Assembly (NCBI GenBank): GCA_021770005.1
Contig: JAETRV010000004.1
Coordinates: 55,660-119,659 of the forward strand
DNA from: Anaerotruncus sp.
Lineage (GTDB): Bacteria; Bacillota; Clostridia; Oscillospirales; Ruminococcaceae
DNA: 64,000 nucleotides
Reading direction: 5' to 3'
In this document: in pieces, positions 51,188 through 59,687 of the stretch
Layout of the letters: the number at the start of each line of letters is the position of its first letter
Position numbering within the stretch: the first letter of the stretch is position 1
Notes under the pieces: model-generated
Seen by the model: only the letters and a program-made list of their open reading frames with translations
Told to the model about the DNA's origin: nothing
Database searches by the model: none
Position numbers and translations under genes: made by a program

Positions 51188-52111
51188 ATGCAGATTCAGC
51201 AGTTGGAATACCTGATGAAAGTAGTGGAATGTGGCTCAATTACCCGCGCTGCACAGCAGCTTTTTCTGAGCCAGCCCAGTCTGACCAAATCGATTTCCAA
51301 TCTGGAAAGCGAATATCACATTAAAATTTTCGACCGCAGGCCCAAGGGCATCCAACTCACACCGGAGGGAAAAGAGTTCCTCTACTATGCGCAAAATGTT
51401 CTGAACGCGATCCGTTCCCTGGACAAGGTCTTTGAGGAAGGGTTCCGCACGGGACGTCACATCCTCTCAATCGCTTCTCAGCAGTTCTCATTCCTTTATG
51501 ACCTGATCCTACAAACCTACCGGCAGTTTGAATCCCATTCGATCCACATTGACCTGCTCGAGGCAGACCGCGGAGAGATCGTAGAGGCGGTGATTGGCCG
51601 GACAGCAGATATCGGGCTGATTGTATGCAGCCATATGGATGCCCGTCCATTTCATTGGCTGATCAATGACAAAAACCTGGAAGTCCATGTGATTGACTAT
51701 TCCAATGTTTATGTCAGTGTCGGCCCTAAGTCCCCTCTGTATGATGCGGAGATTATCCGGTCGGAGGAGCTTGTGGATCAGCTCCAAATCGTTCTGGATA
51801 TGGAGGATGATACAAAATCGGGAGTTTATTCAAAAAAAGAAGGCCTTATCAACACCCATCACGTCTTTTTCTGCAACTCGCTTGCTTCCTGTATCCATTT
51901 TCTGCTCCAGACCGATGCATTTGCTTTCACCCAGAAATGGGTTATTGATTCTCTTGAGAAAACACCGATCCGTTCGATCCCATTGGAGAGCCGCTCCCAA
52001 TCAAACGAGCTTGTCTGGGTCAAGCGGACCAACGAAGCCACCAGCGAGGTGGAAAAACAGTTTTTGCACAACCTCTACAACCATTTCGGGAATTCGATCC
52101 CACCACTTTAA
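51188..52111 (+). CDS. LysR family transcriptional regulator
   Basis: 307 residues: N-terminal winged helix (LEYLMKVVECGSITRAAQQLFLSQPSLTKSISNLE region, residues 5-40) and a periplasmic-binding-like effector domain (about 90-300). Divergent from the SDR-like gene, the usual arrangement for LysR and its target; paired boxes lie between them. The ligand is unknown. GAAAGGAGG precedes ATG 51188. Confidence 0.92.
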   Translation: MQIQQLEYLMKVVECGSITRAAQQLFLSQPSLTKSISNLESEYHIKIFDRRPKGIQLTPEGKEFLYYAQNVLNAIRSLDKVFEEGFRTGRHILSIASQQFSFLYDLILQTYRQFESHSIHIDLLEADRGEIVEAVIGRTADIGLIVCSHMDARPFHWLINDKNLEVHVIDYSNVYVSVGPKSPLYDAEIIRSEELVDQLQIVLDMEDDTKSGVYSKKEGLINTHHVFFCNSLASCIHFLLQTDAFAFTQKWVIDSLEKTPIRSIPLESRSQSNELVWVKRTNEATSEVEKQFLHNLYNHFGNSIPPL

Positions 52112-52121
52112 TCCCCATAGC

Positions 52122-52154
52122 AAAAGGGAGCCTCTAGGAAAGAGGCTCCCTTTT
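52122..52154 (+). terminator. Bidirectional terminator between lysR and rqcH
   Basis: AAAAGGGAGCCTC, 7-base loop, GAGGCTCCCTTTT; a 13-bp perfect stem between convergent genes. Confidence 0.92.
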
Positions 52155-52157
52155 CTT

Positions 52158-53921
52158 CTACCGGTTCTGGGCGAGACGCCCGACTAGTTCACTGTCTGGA
52201 TCAACAATCGCGGTCTGATATGGCTCGTAGAGCACCAACCCCGGCTTATTGGCAGGGTGCTTGCGCACATTGCGGATCTCGGTGTAGTCAACCGGTACCT
52301 TGCCCGATTCCCGCGCATTCGAATTATATGCGGCGATCACCGCCGCCTGTTCGAGTGTGCGGTTGGGGACCGACCTGCCTTCGGTTACCACCACCACATG
52401 GGAACCGGGAATCTTCTGGGTGTGGAACCAGATGTCATGGTTGCGGCTGTCCTTGAGGGTCATACGATCGTTCTGGGTATTGTTACGGCCACAGAGGATG
52501 AGGAATCCGTCGTCCGAAAGATAGCGCAGCGGCGGGAGCTTTTCCTCCTTCATCCCACCACGCCGCGCTGGATTGCGCAGATAGCCCTGTGAGGCCAGTT
52601 CCGCGCGGATGGCGGCCAGCTCACTGTCCAGCGAGGCGCGCGCAAGCTCGTCGAACACCGTGTCAAAATACTGCAATTCCGCCTCCCCCTGCTCAATCAG
52701 GGTTTTCAGCTTTTTTTCAGCGGTGTCCGCTTTCCGGTACCGGGCATAGTAACGCTGCGCATTCTGGGAGGGGGTGAGCATTGGGTCGAGCGGGATTTCC
52801 ACCCGGGGGCACCCCTCTTCATAGTAGTTTTCTACAGCAGCAAGGGACATCCCTTTTTCTAGGGCATAAAGGTTGGAATTGAGCAGGTCGCCGTAGACCT
52901 TCCAGCGCTCCCGGCCTGTCGATTCTTTCAGTTCTTCCCGCTGCGCTGCCAGTTTCCGGGTCACCCGCTCCGAAAGATTAACCAGCAGCTTCAGCAGATC
53001 GGAACTGCGCTGGTGCATCCGGTCGATCCGGTCCCGCTCACTGTAAAACCGGTCGAGCAGTTCGCTATAGCGCTCATAGGTCCGGCAAACCAGCGTATGT
53101 CCATACTGGTTGATGTCCAGATAGGTGAAATCCTTTGGCTTGCCCGCGCTATCGACCAGCATGGTCGGCGTGGCCTCCCCTGCATGTAGACGGTCTGCCA
53201 GCTGGGAAAGGTAAAATTTCAACCGCATGAGCTGCTCCTCATTGAGCTGGGAAACCGCCCGCTCGTTTCCGCGGGTGGCGCTGTGCGCAATCTCCCGGCA
53301 GACCAGAGGACTGAACCCCTCTAGCGCTTGCAGGAGTGCCTTAGAGAGTTCGCAGTCGGGGCCGGACTGGAGCCGGCTAACGATCTGCGCCGGCGTTGCC
53401 TGCCGGATATCCAATCTCTGCTGGGCAGGTACCAAGGTGTAGCCCTGCCCAGGAAGGATCGGGCGCACCCGAGACATTTCTGGGCTGATCCGCTTGATTG
53501 CGTCAACCACCATCCCATCCGGCGCGACCAGAATGATGTTGCTGTGCCTGCCCATAATCTCGACCGCAAGGGTCATCACCACCCGGTCCCCCATCTCGTT
53601 GACCGTCTCAAACAGAAAATGTAGGATACGGTCAAGCCCGATCTGACGTATCTCAACCAGCTTGGCGCCGGTTAGATGCTTGCGCATCAGCATACAGAAC
53701 ATCGGCGGAGATTTGGGGTTATCCTGCGGCTGGGTGGTGAAATGCAGCCGCGGGTTGGAAGCGGATGCCGAGAGCAGCAGCTTGTGGTTGCCGCCCTGTG
53801 CGCGCATTGCCACCACAATGGTTTCTTTTGCAGGCTGGTGGATCTTATCCACCCGTCCGCCGACTGCGACCGCCGCAATCTCCTGTTGAAGCTGGCTGAG
53901 AAAGATTCCGTCTAAAGGCAT
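52158..53921 (-). CDS. rqcH: RqcH, NFACT family ribosome quality-control factor
   Basis: Adds C-terminal alanine tails to nascent chains stalled on free large ribosomal subunits. 587 residues: NFACT-N (1-200), helix-hairpin-helix and long coiled-coil middle (260-430), NFACT-R (about 450-560; DIWFHTQKIPGSHVVV). The D97-R98 pair (IGLDRIL) that distinguishes tailing-competent NFACT proteins is at exactly these numbers. Older annotations call this family fibronectin-binding. ACAGGAG precedes ATG 53921. Confidence 0.94.
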   Translation of the reverse strand: MPLDGIFLSQLQQEIAAVAVGGRVDKIHQPAKETIVVAMRAQGGNHKLLLSASASNPRLHFTTQPQDNPKSPPMFCMLMRKHLTGAKLVEIRQIGLDRILHFLFETVNEMGDRVVMTLAVEIMGRHSNIILVAPDGMVVDAIKRISPEMSRVRPILPGQGYTLVPAQQRLDIRQATPAQIVSRLQSGPDCELSKALLQALEGFSPLVCREIAHSATRGNERAVSQLNEEQLMRLKFYLSQLADRLHAGEATPTMLVDSAGKPKDFTYLDINQYGHTLVCRTYERYSELLDRFYSERDRIDRMHQRSSDLLKLLVNLSERVTRKLAAQREELKESTGRERWKVYGDLLNSNLYALEKGMSLAAVENYYEEGCPRVEIPLDPMLTPSQNAQRYYARYRKADTAEKKLKTLIEQGEAELQYFDTVFDELARASLDSELAAIRAELASQGYLRNPARRGGMKEEKLPPLRYLSDDGFLILCGRNNTQNDRMTLKDSRNHDIWFHTQKIPGSHVVVVTEGRSVPNRTLEQAAVIAAYNSNARESGKVPVDYTEIRNVRKHPANKPGLVLYEPYQTAIVDPDSELVGRLAQNR

Positions 53922-53971
53922 GGTGTTTCTCCTGTAAATTCTTTGTATTTTTTCCTGTCACACGGTTATTT

Positions 53972-54556
53972 TCAGGCCCTCCCCGGTACACGCATCCGCA
54001 CAACCGCTCTCAATACAAAATAGAGCATTGCGGTCTCGATCGGGAGCATGATCGCATTTTTCACCAGACGCGCCGCGACCAGAACGGTGTAGGACTGCCC
54101 GTAGAGAAGCGAGAGCCAAAGCGGGTTCAGGATTAGGCTGTTGACCGTTGTGACCGTCAGTTTCGCCAGAAAAACCCGGGGGAGTGTGGGTTGTTTCCGA
54201 TAGAGAAAAACGCCGTATAGGAAGCCGACCACGAATTCACTGATTGTGAATCCGATGAAATAGGCATCCCCATTGTTTCGGACGAAGAACCGGAGGATGT
54301 CCACCATCGCGCCCAACGAACCGGTCAGGACCGGCCCATAGAGCATCCCCGAAACCGCAATCGGTAGAAAGGTGAAGCTGATGCGCATAAGCTGCGAAAG
54401 GAACGCGGTGGTGAACTGGTGGATCACGATGCTGATTGCGGTCAGCATCGCTCCGCCGGTGAGCGCCCGGATCGAGTGCAGCTCACGCGCGGAATCGCGG
54501 ATCATGCTGGGCAGCGCGCAGACCTCTGCGCCAAAGGATTTTACCATCTTGAACAC
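53972..54556 (-). CDS. folT: Folate ECF transporter S component
   Basis: Membrane S component that binds folate and works with a shared ECF energising module (not in this window). 194 residues, about six spans: ALTGGAMLTAISIVIHQFT, LMRISFTFLPIAVSGMLYGPVLTGSLGAMVDILRF (typical of FolT, given here as landmarks) and others. It begins with GTG 54556, seven bases after AAGGAG; starting at the later ATG (54547) leaves poor spacing. An upstream THF riboswitch supports folate as substrate. Confidence 0.92.
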   Translation of the reverse strand: MFKMVKSFGAEVCALPSMIRDSARELHSIRALTGGAMLTAISIVIHQFTTAFLSQLMRISFTFLPIAVSGMLYGPVLTGSLGAMVDILRFFVRNNGDAYFIGFTISEFVVGFLYGVFLYRKQPTLPRVFLAKLTVTTVNSLILNPLWLSLLYGQSYTVLVAARLVKNAIMLPIETAMLYFVLRAVVRMRVPGRA

Positions 54557-54563
54557 AAAAAAA

Positions 54564-54600
54564 CTCCTTTCATGCAACAGTAAGCCACATGAAAAGAGAG
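54564..54600 (-). promoter_or_regulatory. Shine-Dalgarno-sequestering hairpin of folT
   Basis: CTCTCTTTTCATG (54600-54588) can pair with CATGAAAGGAG (54574-54564), which contains the folT Shine-Dalgarno; eleven pairs with one G-U, 13-base loop. Confidence 0.7.
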
Positions 54601-54618
54601 CGTTTCCCTTTTTATGCA

Positions 54619-54714
54619 GCAGCGGGATGCGAAACCGGCACCGCAAGGGTTCCTTTTCGTCCACCTGACAACTCCCCGTCCAGGCGGCACTTAACGCGCC
54701 GGTTCCTACTCTGC
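54619..54714 (-). ncRNA. Tetrahydrofolate (THF) riboswitch aptamer
   Basis: The leader on the minus strand carries the conserved THF-riboswitch segments in order: GAGTAGG, GCGTTAAGTG, GGGGAGTTGTC, GGACGAAAAGG, GCGGTGCCGG and GCATCCCGCTGC. P1 forms from GCAG at 54714-54711 and CTGC at 54622-54619. Its position upstream of folT matches the known distribution of this class in Firmicutes. Confidence 0.93.
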
Positions 54715-54782
54715 TTTTTTCCTGTTTTCATGCCGTGATACGGCTGTCATAAGAATTCACTTCATCTGAAGTGCTTGACTCT

Positions 54783-54810
54783 ATCATAACACATTTTTGA
54801 GCAGTTGCAA
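54783..54810 (-). promoter_or_regulatory. Promoter of folT
   Basis: TTGCAA (54810-54805), 16 bases, TATGAT (54788-54783) with an extended TG. Two small hairpins (CACTTC/GAAGTG and GCCGT/ACGGC) follow in the leader before the aptamer. Confidence 0.7.
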
Positions 54811-54818
54811 GCATTTTT

Positions 54819-56477
54819 TTAAACGCGGGACAGAAAATGCTCTTTTTCCACCGAGAGATTAATCGAACGCACCTTTTCGCGCATCTCCAAAATCGAAGCT
54901 GGCGTCACCGAAAGTTCGGTGATCCCCATACGCAGATAATGCTCGGTCAGGCGGCGATCAGCCGCCGACTCCCCGCAGACCCCACACCATATCCCATGCC
55001 GCCGGGCGCTCTCGGCAGCGATCTGCACCAGACGCAGCACCGCCGGATTGCGGGGATCATAAAGTTCCCCAACCTTCATATTCATCCGGTCTACCGCAAG
55101 GGTGTATTGGGTCAAGTCGTTGGTTCCAATCGAGAAGAAATCTACTTCCTGTGCAAACTGGTCGCTCAGGATTGCAGCCGCAGGGGTTTCAATCATAATA
55201 CCCAATTCAGCATCTCCATAGGGGACCTGCTCCTGCTCCAGTTCCTCCCGGCAGACCTCGACAAGCTCCTTTGCCTGCCTGATTTCATCCAGTGAAATCA
55301 CCATTGGGAACATGATCGCAAGATGCCCATATAGCGCCGCACGAAGGAGCGCGCGGAGCTGGGTTTTGAAAAGCGCCTGCTCTTTCAGGCAGATACGAAG
55401 TGCACGATAGCCCAGCGCGGGGTTTTCCTCCGCTGGCAGGGAGATTCCCGGTGCGGCTTTATCCGCGCCCAGGTCCAATGTGCGGACCACCACCCGCCGG
55501 CCTTCCATCCGCTCGAGGACCGAACGGTATGCCTCAAACTGCATCTGCTCGGACGGGATGCCGCCATACTCCATATAGAGAAACTCGGTGCGGAAAAGTC
55601 CAATCCCCTGCCCGTCGTTTGCCAGCACCAAGTCTACATCCGACGGATGCCCGATATTCCCATAGATTTCGACCTCCACCCCATCCTGTGTAAGGCTGGG
55701 CACCCCTTTCAGGGTTTGCAGACGTTCCCGGTAAATCTGGTATTCCGCCTGCTTGCAGTGATAATCCTGAAGCAGCTTGTCCGGAGGGTTGGCGATCAAA
55801 ACGCCGTTAAATCCATCCAAAACGATCATATCCCCGTCATCCAGCTCTGCGAGCTGATCCCCCAGCCCGACCACCGCAGGAATCCCCATCGTCCGCGCCA
55901 AAATCGACGAGTGGGACACCTGTGACCCACCGCTCGTCACAAAGCCGAGCACCCGATCCCGGTCGAGCTGGATCGTCTCACTGGGCAGCAGATCTTTGGC
56001 GACAATGATGATCTGCCCTTTGATCTGGGAAACATCATAGGCCGCTTCCCCCTGTAAGAGGCGGACCACCCGGCTAGAAATGTCGATCATATCCGCGCTG
56101 CGCTCCCGCAGATAGGCATCCTCCATCGCGGAAAACATCTGGGCAAACCGCTCCCCGGTCTGCTGGGCGGCATATGCTGCGCTGTAGTGGGATTTCGCAA
56201 TCAGCTCATGGACGCTGTTGACATAGTCGTTATCGCGCAATAACAGCTGATGGATTTCGAAAATGATGGATTCTTCCGGCCCTACCGTGTTCTTGGCTTT
56301 CTGGTGCAGCTCCTCAAGCATCTCGATCGCTTTGAGGCGCGCTTCCTCAAACCGTTCCATCTCAAGAACCGTATCGACCACCGTGTCACACTCGACCCGC
56401 TTTACCACATTATCGATGAAATGCACTTTTCCAATCGCAACGCCCCGCGAAGCCCCTATCCCGGTAAGCCTTTTCAT
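54819..56477 (-). CDS. ptsI: PTS enzyme I, phosphoenolpyruvate-protein phosphotransferase
   Basis: Autophosphorylates from PEP and passes the phosphate to HPr. 552 residues: HPr-binding helical domain, phosphohistidine domain with His189 in GGSQVSHSSILART (consensus GGRTSHSAI), and PEP-binding barrel with LFRTEFLYME, LDLGADKAAPG, MFPMVISLDE and SIGTNDLTQY plus CGVCGESA. GGAGGTGATTCC precedes ATG 56477. ptsH lies 33 bases upstream. Confidence 0.95.
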   Translation of the reverse strand: MKRLTGIGASRGVAIGKVHFIDNVVKRVECDTVVDTVLEMERFEEARLKAIEMLEELHQKAKNTVGPEESIIFEIHQLLLRDNDYVNSVHELIAKSHYSAAYAAQQTGERFAQMFSAMEDAYLRERSADMIDISSRVVRLLQGEAAYDVSQIKGQIIIVAKDLLPSETIQLDRDRVLGFVTSGGSQVSHSSILARTMGIPAVVGLGDQLAELDDGDMIVLDGFNGVLIANPPDKLLQDYHCKQAEYQIYRERLQTLKGVPSLTQDGVEVEIYGNIGHPSDVDLVLANDGQGIGLFRTEFLYMEYGGIPSEQMQFEAYRSVLERMEGRRVVVRTLDLGADKAAPGISLPAEENPALGYRALRICLKEQALFKTQLRALLRAALYGHLAIMFPMVISLDEIRQAKELVEVCREELEQEQVPYGDAELGIMIETPAAAILSDQFAQEVDFFSIGTNDLTQYTLAVDRMNMKVGELYDPRNPAVLRLVQIAAESARRHGIWCGVCGESAADRRLTEHYLRMGITELSVTPASILEMREKVRSINLSVEKEHFLSRV

Positions 56478-56510
56478 GGAATCACCTCCAGATGCCCGAT
56501 CATTCCCGGC

Positions 56511-56768
56511 TCAAAATGTGTTTTCACAGAACCTTTTCAGCAGTTCCGCTTCTTCTTCCTCTTTCGGACCTTCCAGCTTAAACTTGACGGTATCGCCGCA
56601 ACGGATTCCGAGACTCATTACGCCGAACAGCCGCTTCGCCTCCACTTTTCTACCCTTTTTGACAACCATGATGCGGGAAGAAAGTTCCCCTGCTTTTTTC
56701 ACAAGAAGACTGGCAGGGCGCGCATGCAGCCCCAGTTCGTCCCGGATGGTATAGCGAAATTCCTTCAT
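56511..56768 (-). CDS. ptsH: PTS phosphocarrier protein HPr (Arg at position 46)
   Basis: 85 residues. His15 in LGLHARPAS is present for EI/EII phosphotransfer. The Firmicute regulatory Ser46 site, normally KSIMGVMSLG, reads K45-R46-LFGVMSLG here, so the serine that HPr kinase modifies is arginine. The rest of the fold and the length are normal. Carbon catabolite signalling through HPr-Ser-P and CcpA would therefore not work with this protein; whether a second HPr exists elsewhere is unknown. Cotranscribed with ptsI. Confidence 0.93.
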   Translation of the reverse strand: MKEFRYTIRDELGLHARPASLLVKKAGELSSRIMVVKKGRKVEAKRLFGVMSLGIRCGDTVKFKLEGPKEEEEAELLKRFCENTF

Positions 56769-56870
56769 CGAAAGTGCCTCCGCATGGCCTTGCTATTTGT
56801 TCCCATTATAATCCGCCTTTTCGGTTCCGTCAACCATATAACCTCACAATTTTGCAGGATTTTTAAAAAA

Positions 56871-56895
56871 GGGATGCAAAATCTCTTTGCATCCC
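56871..56895 (-). terminator. Terminator of the AI-2E family gene
   Basis: GGGATGCAAA, 5-base loop, TTTGCATCCC, followed on the minus strand by TTTTTT. Confidence 0.88.
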
Positions 56896-56903
56896 TCTTG
56901 TTT

Positions 56904-58211
56904 CTATTCTTCTTCCTCTTCTTCTGAAGGTTTCTTTTTCCCGATCGGCTGGACCGTATGCGCACGCCGGCCGACATGGAATTTTTTCTCCTTCGAAGCG
57001 CTCTTCCCCTCCGGCTCGCGCGGCAGCGGCGCCTCAGGGGAGCAGTAGCTTTCCAGCTCGACCGGCATACTCCGCAGATATAGCCGGGAATCAATCAGCC
57101 GGCGGATCAGCATCAGGATCACCGACCAGACCGGAACGCCGAAGAACATCCCCAAAAATCCATAAAGCCCGCCAAACAGCATGATCGAAAAAACCACCCA
57201 GAATGCGGAAAGCCCCGTTGAATCGCCCAGAATCTTTGGGCCGAGGATGTTGCCGTCAAACTGCTGCAACAGAAAGATAAAGACAATAAACCAGAGGGAT
57301 TTGATCGGATGATCGATCAGGATGATAAAAAACGAGGGGATCGCGCCAATGAACGGGCCGAAATACGGGATCACATTGGTGACGCCGACGATCACCGAAA
57401 CCAGCATGGTATTCGGCATGTTCATGAGGTTCATGCAGATAAAACACAGGATGCCAATGATGAGAGAGTCGAGCAGCTTGCCGCTGATAAATCCGCCGAA
57501 AATGCGGTTTGCATCGCTGCTCAACTCCAACAGCCAGTCGGCGTTTTTATTCGGCAGGAACGCGTAGAGAATCTTCTTGATCCCCGCACAGAATCGTTCC
57601 TTGTCGCCCAGCATATAGATCGAGACGATCACCCCAACCACCACCTGCAACAGCCCGGAAGCAAAGTTGGTGGAAAAGGTCACCACCCACGGTACCAGCT
57701 TTTTTAAGGTGTCCAGCGTGGTCTGCGCGATGGTATCTGCATACTGCCCGATATAGGTTGAAAGGGCGGCGGGCAGGTCAATCTCGGGAAAATAAGAGAG
57801 CAGGACCGGCATCCAGGTATCCGCTGTATTGACATAAACCGTCAGCCGGTTGACCAGGCGGGTCAGGCTCAGGATGAGCTGCGGCATCACAATCCCACTG
57901 AACGCTGCAATCAGCCCTGCGGCAAACAGGTAGGTCAACAGGATGCTCAACCCACGTTTGGGGCGGTCGTTGATCCGATCCCCCAATAGGCGGTCGAGAC
58001 AATCATGTTCAAAAAATTTCAGCACTGGATTGAGCAGATAGGCGATTGCAAACCCATAAATGAACGGCGTAAGCAGCCCGACAACCACCCCGATCTGCCG
58101 CTCAAAATATTTGAGATTGCCCAGAAAGCTGCTGAACAAAGCTGCTGCCGCCAGCACCAGAAACGCATATAGCGCAATGGTATTATAACGCTTGTTAAAG
58201 TCGAACTTCAT
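56904..58211 (-). CDS. AI-2E family transporter (PerM/YdiK-like permease)
   Basis: 435 residues, about eight membrane spans. Family pattern: GLLTPFIYGFAIAYLLNPVLKFFE, GVIVSIYMLGDKERFCAGIKKIL, VTNVIPYFGPFIGAIP and FDGNILGPKILGDSTGLSAFWV. Long acidic/basic tail ends in six glutamates. Family members have been tied to autoinducer-2 export, ion antiport or unknown substrates; the name is not proof of AI-2 transport. No RBS of note; its promoter overlaps the end of tspO. Confidence 0.88.
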   Translation of the reverse strand: MKFDFNKRYNTIALYAFLVLAAAALFSSFLGNLKYFERQIGVVVGLLTPFIYGFAIAYLLNPVLKFFEHDCLDRLLGDRINDRPKRGLSILLTYLFAAGLIAAFSGIVMPQLILSLTRLVNRLTVYVNTADTWMPVLLSYFPEIDLPAALSTYIGQYADTIAQTTLDTLKKLVPWVVTFSTNFASGLLQVVVGVIVSIYMLGDKERFCAGIKKILYAFLPNKNADWLLELSSDANRIFGGFISGKLLDSLIIGILCFICMNLMNMPNTMLVSVIVGVTNVIPYFGPFIGAIPSFFIILIDHPIKSLWFIVFIFLLQQFDGNILGPKILGDSTGLSAFWVVFSIMLFGGLYGFLGMFFGVPVWSVILMLIRRLIDSRLYLRSMPVELESYCSPEAPLPREPEGKSASKEKKFHVGRRAHTVQPIGKKKPSEEEEEE

Positions 58212-58337
58212 ATGAAAATTTCACGCTTCCATCTCTGTCATTTTGTCCTGTAGCGATCCCCGGTCAACCGGCAGGAAATCACCTACGACGGTCTCTTCAT
58301 GTGGTATGTGCGACCGACTGTGTTATACTTTTCACAT

Positions 58338-58366
58338 ATTATAACATACTGTTTCTGCTAATTCAA
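58338..58366 (-). promoter_or_regulatory. Promoter of the AI-2E family gene inside the tspO 3' end
   Basis: TTGAAT (58366-58361) covers the last codons of tspO, followed by 17 bases and TATAAT (58343-58338). Confidence 0.7.
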
Positions 58367-58831
58367 TACTGCAATAGATTTATTCAGAAGCATTGCATAG
58401 GCCAGCCATACCAGGTAGGGAAGCATCAGCCAGAGGGTGCGGCGATCGATCAACGCGAAGCAGATAGTGGTCACCAATGCGAGCAGGAAGATTGCGCAAA
58501 GCAGCCGGAACGCCCAGCCATATGCGCCCCATCGGAAGAAAAGCGGGCTCCATAAAAAATTCAAAAAAAGCTGTACTAGGTAGAAGGTGATCGCCTGGGT
58601 ACGGGCCTCCCCTTTTGGAGACTCCACCACCAGATAAAACGCAATCGCGATCATCAGATAAAGCACCGGCCAGACCACCGCAAACACCCAGTCAGGCGGC
58701 GCAAACCATGGTAGGTATAATTCCTGATAAGCTGCCTTGACATCCCCCGAAAGCCGGTTGCTGAGAAAGCCGCCCCCCATAGCCAGCGCAATAGAAGCGA
58801 TAAGCGGTTTGGCCCGAATCTGTGCAGTCAT
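58358..58831 (-). CDS. tspO: TspO/MBR family protein
   Basis: 157-residue membrane protein with five spans. WFAPPDWVFAVVWPVLYLMIAIAF and LFLNFLWSPLFFRWGAYGWAF are the TspO signatures; the aromatic residues around them line the tetrapyrrole-binding pocket in characterised homologues. Function in anaerobes is unclear (tetrapyrrole, cholesterol-like or stress-related roles are known elsewhere). It is divergent from nth across about 120 bases. Confidence 0.92.
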   Translation of the reverse strand: MTAQIRAKPLIASIALAMGGGFLSNRLSGDVKAAYQELYLPWFAPPDWVFAVVWPVLYLMIAIAFYLVVESPKGEARTQAITFYLVQLFLNFLWSPLFFRWGAYGWAFRLLCAIFLLALVTTICFALIDRRTLWLMLPYLVWLAYAMLLNKSIAVLN

Positions 58832-58902
58832 TTTTCTCCCCCTCTTCCAAAAACGGTTTCTTCAAAGTATAGGGCAATTTTCCCCAAAATATGCTTGCGG
58901 AT

Positions 58903-58931
58903 TTGACGGCAGGCGCTCTGAATGGTATCAT
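58903..58931 (+). promoter_or_regulatory. Promoter of nth
   Basis: TTGACG (58903-58908), 17 bases, TATCAT (58926-58931), about 20 bases before the nth ATG. Confidence 0.7.
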
Positions 58932-58952
58932 ATAGGCGAGGAGGGGTTTTCT

Positions 58953-59603
58953 ATGACAAAAAAAGAAACCGCCCAGAGGGCGGTCGAACTGCTCAAACAG
59001 GAATATCCGGACGCGATCTGTTCGCTCACCTATACCCGCCCCCATGAGCTGCTGATCGCCACCCGTCTCGCTGCCCAATGCACCGATGTGCGGGTTAATA
59101 TCGTTTGTAAAGACCTATACGCAAAATATACTTCGATTCAGGCGTTTGCCGAAGCCGATCTTACCGATGTGGAGGAGTGTATCAAGTCCTGTGGGCTGTA
59201 TAAAACCAAGGCCAAGGACATCATTGCGATGTGCCAGATGATGATGGAACAGTACGGCGGAGAGGTGCCGGACTCTTTGGAAGAATTGGTCAAGCTCCCC
59301 GGGATTGGGCGCAAAACCGCGAACCTGATGATGGGCGACGTTTTTCACAAACCGGCGATCGTCGTTGACACCCATTGCATCCGGCTGACCAACCTGCTGG
59401 GGCTTTCGGAAGGCAAAGACCCGGTCAAGGTTGAAAACCAGCTCCGGCCCCTGCTCCTGCCCGAAGAGTCCAACGATTTCTGTCACCGGCTGGTGCTGCA
59501 TGGGCGGGCGGTCTGTGTTGCGCGGCGCCCGCAGTGCGACCGATGTGTCCTGAACGTCTGCTGCAAACACTATCAGGACACCTATCATCCAGAACCTGCC
59601 TAA
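58953..59603 (+). CDS. nth: Endonuclease III
   Basis: DNA glycosylase/AP lyase for oxidised pyrimidines. 216 residues. Helix-hairpin-helix LPGIGRKTANLMM with the catalytic Lys, Asp in VVDTHCIRLTN, and a C-terminal [4Fe-4S] site C-x6-C-x2-C-x5-C. GAGGAGGGG precedes ATG 58953; the longer frame upstream would run through the tspO promoter region. Monocistronic with a strong terminator. Confidence 0.95.
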   Translation: MTKKETAQRAVELLKQEYPDAICSLTYTRPHELLIATRLAAQCTDVRVNIVCKDLYAKYTSIQAFAEADLTDVEECIKSCGLYKTKAKDIIAMCQMMMEQYGGEVPDSLEELVKLPGIGRKTANLMMGDVFHKPAIVVDTHCIRLTNLLGLSEGKDPVKVENQLRPLLLPEESNDFCHRLVLHGRAVCVARRPQCDRCVLNVCCKHYQDTYHPEPA

Positions 59604-59648
59604 AAAGGCGCCGCGCAGATTTTGAAGATCTGTGCGGCGCCTTTTTTT
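59604..59648 (+). terminator. Terminator of nth
   Basis: AAAGGCGCCGC-CAGAT ... ATCTG-GCGGCGCCTTTTTTT: a long stem of about 16 bp, starting directly after the nth stop, which also serves convergent hslO. Confidence 0.92.
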
Positions 59649-59687
59649 GCAGGAAACCAAATCTCATCATTCATTTTTCTGGAAATC

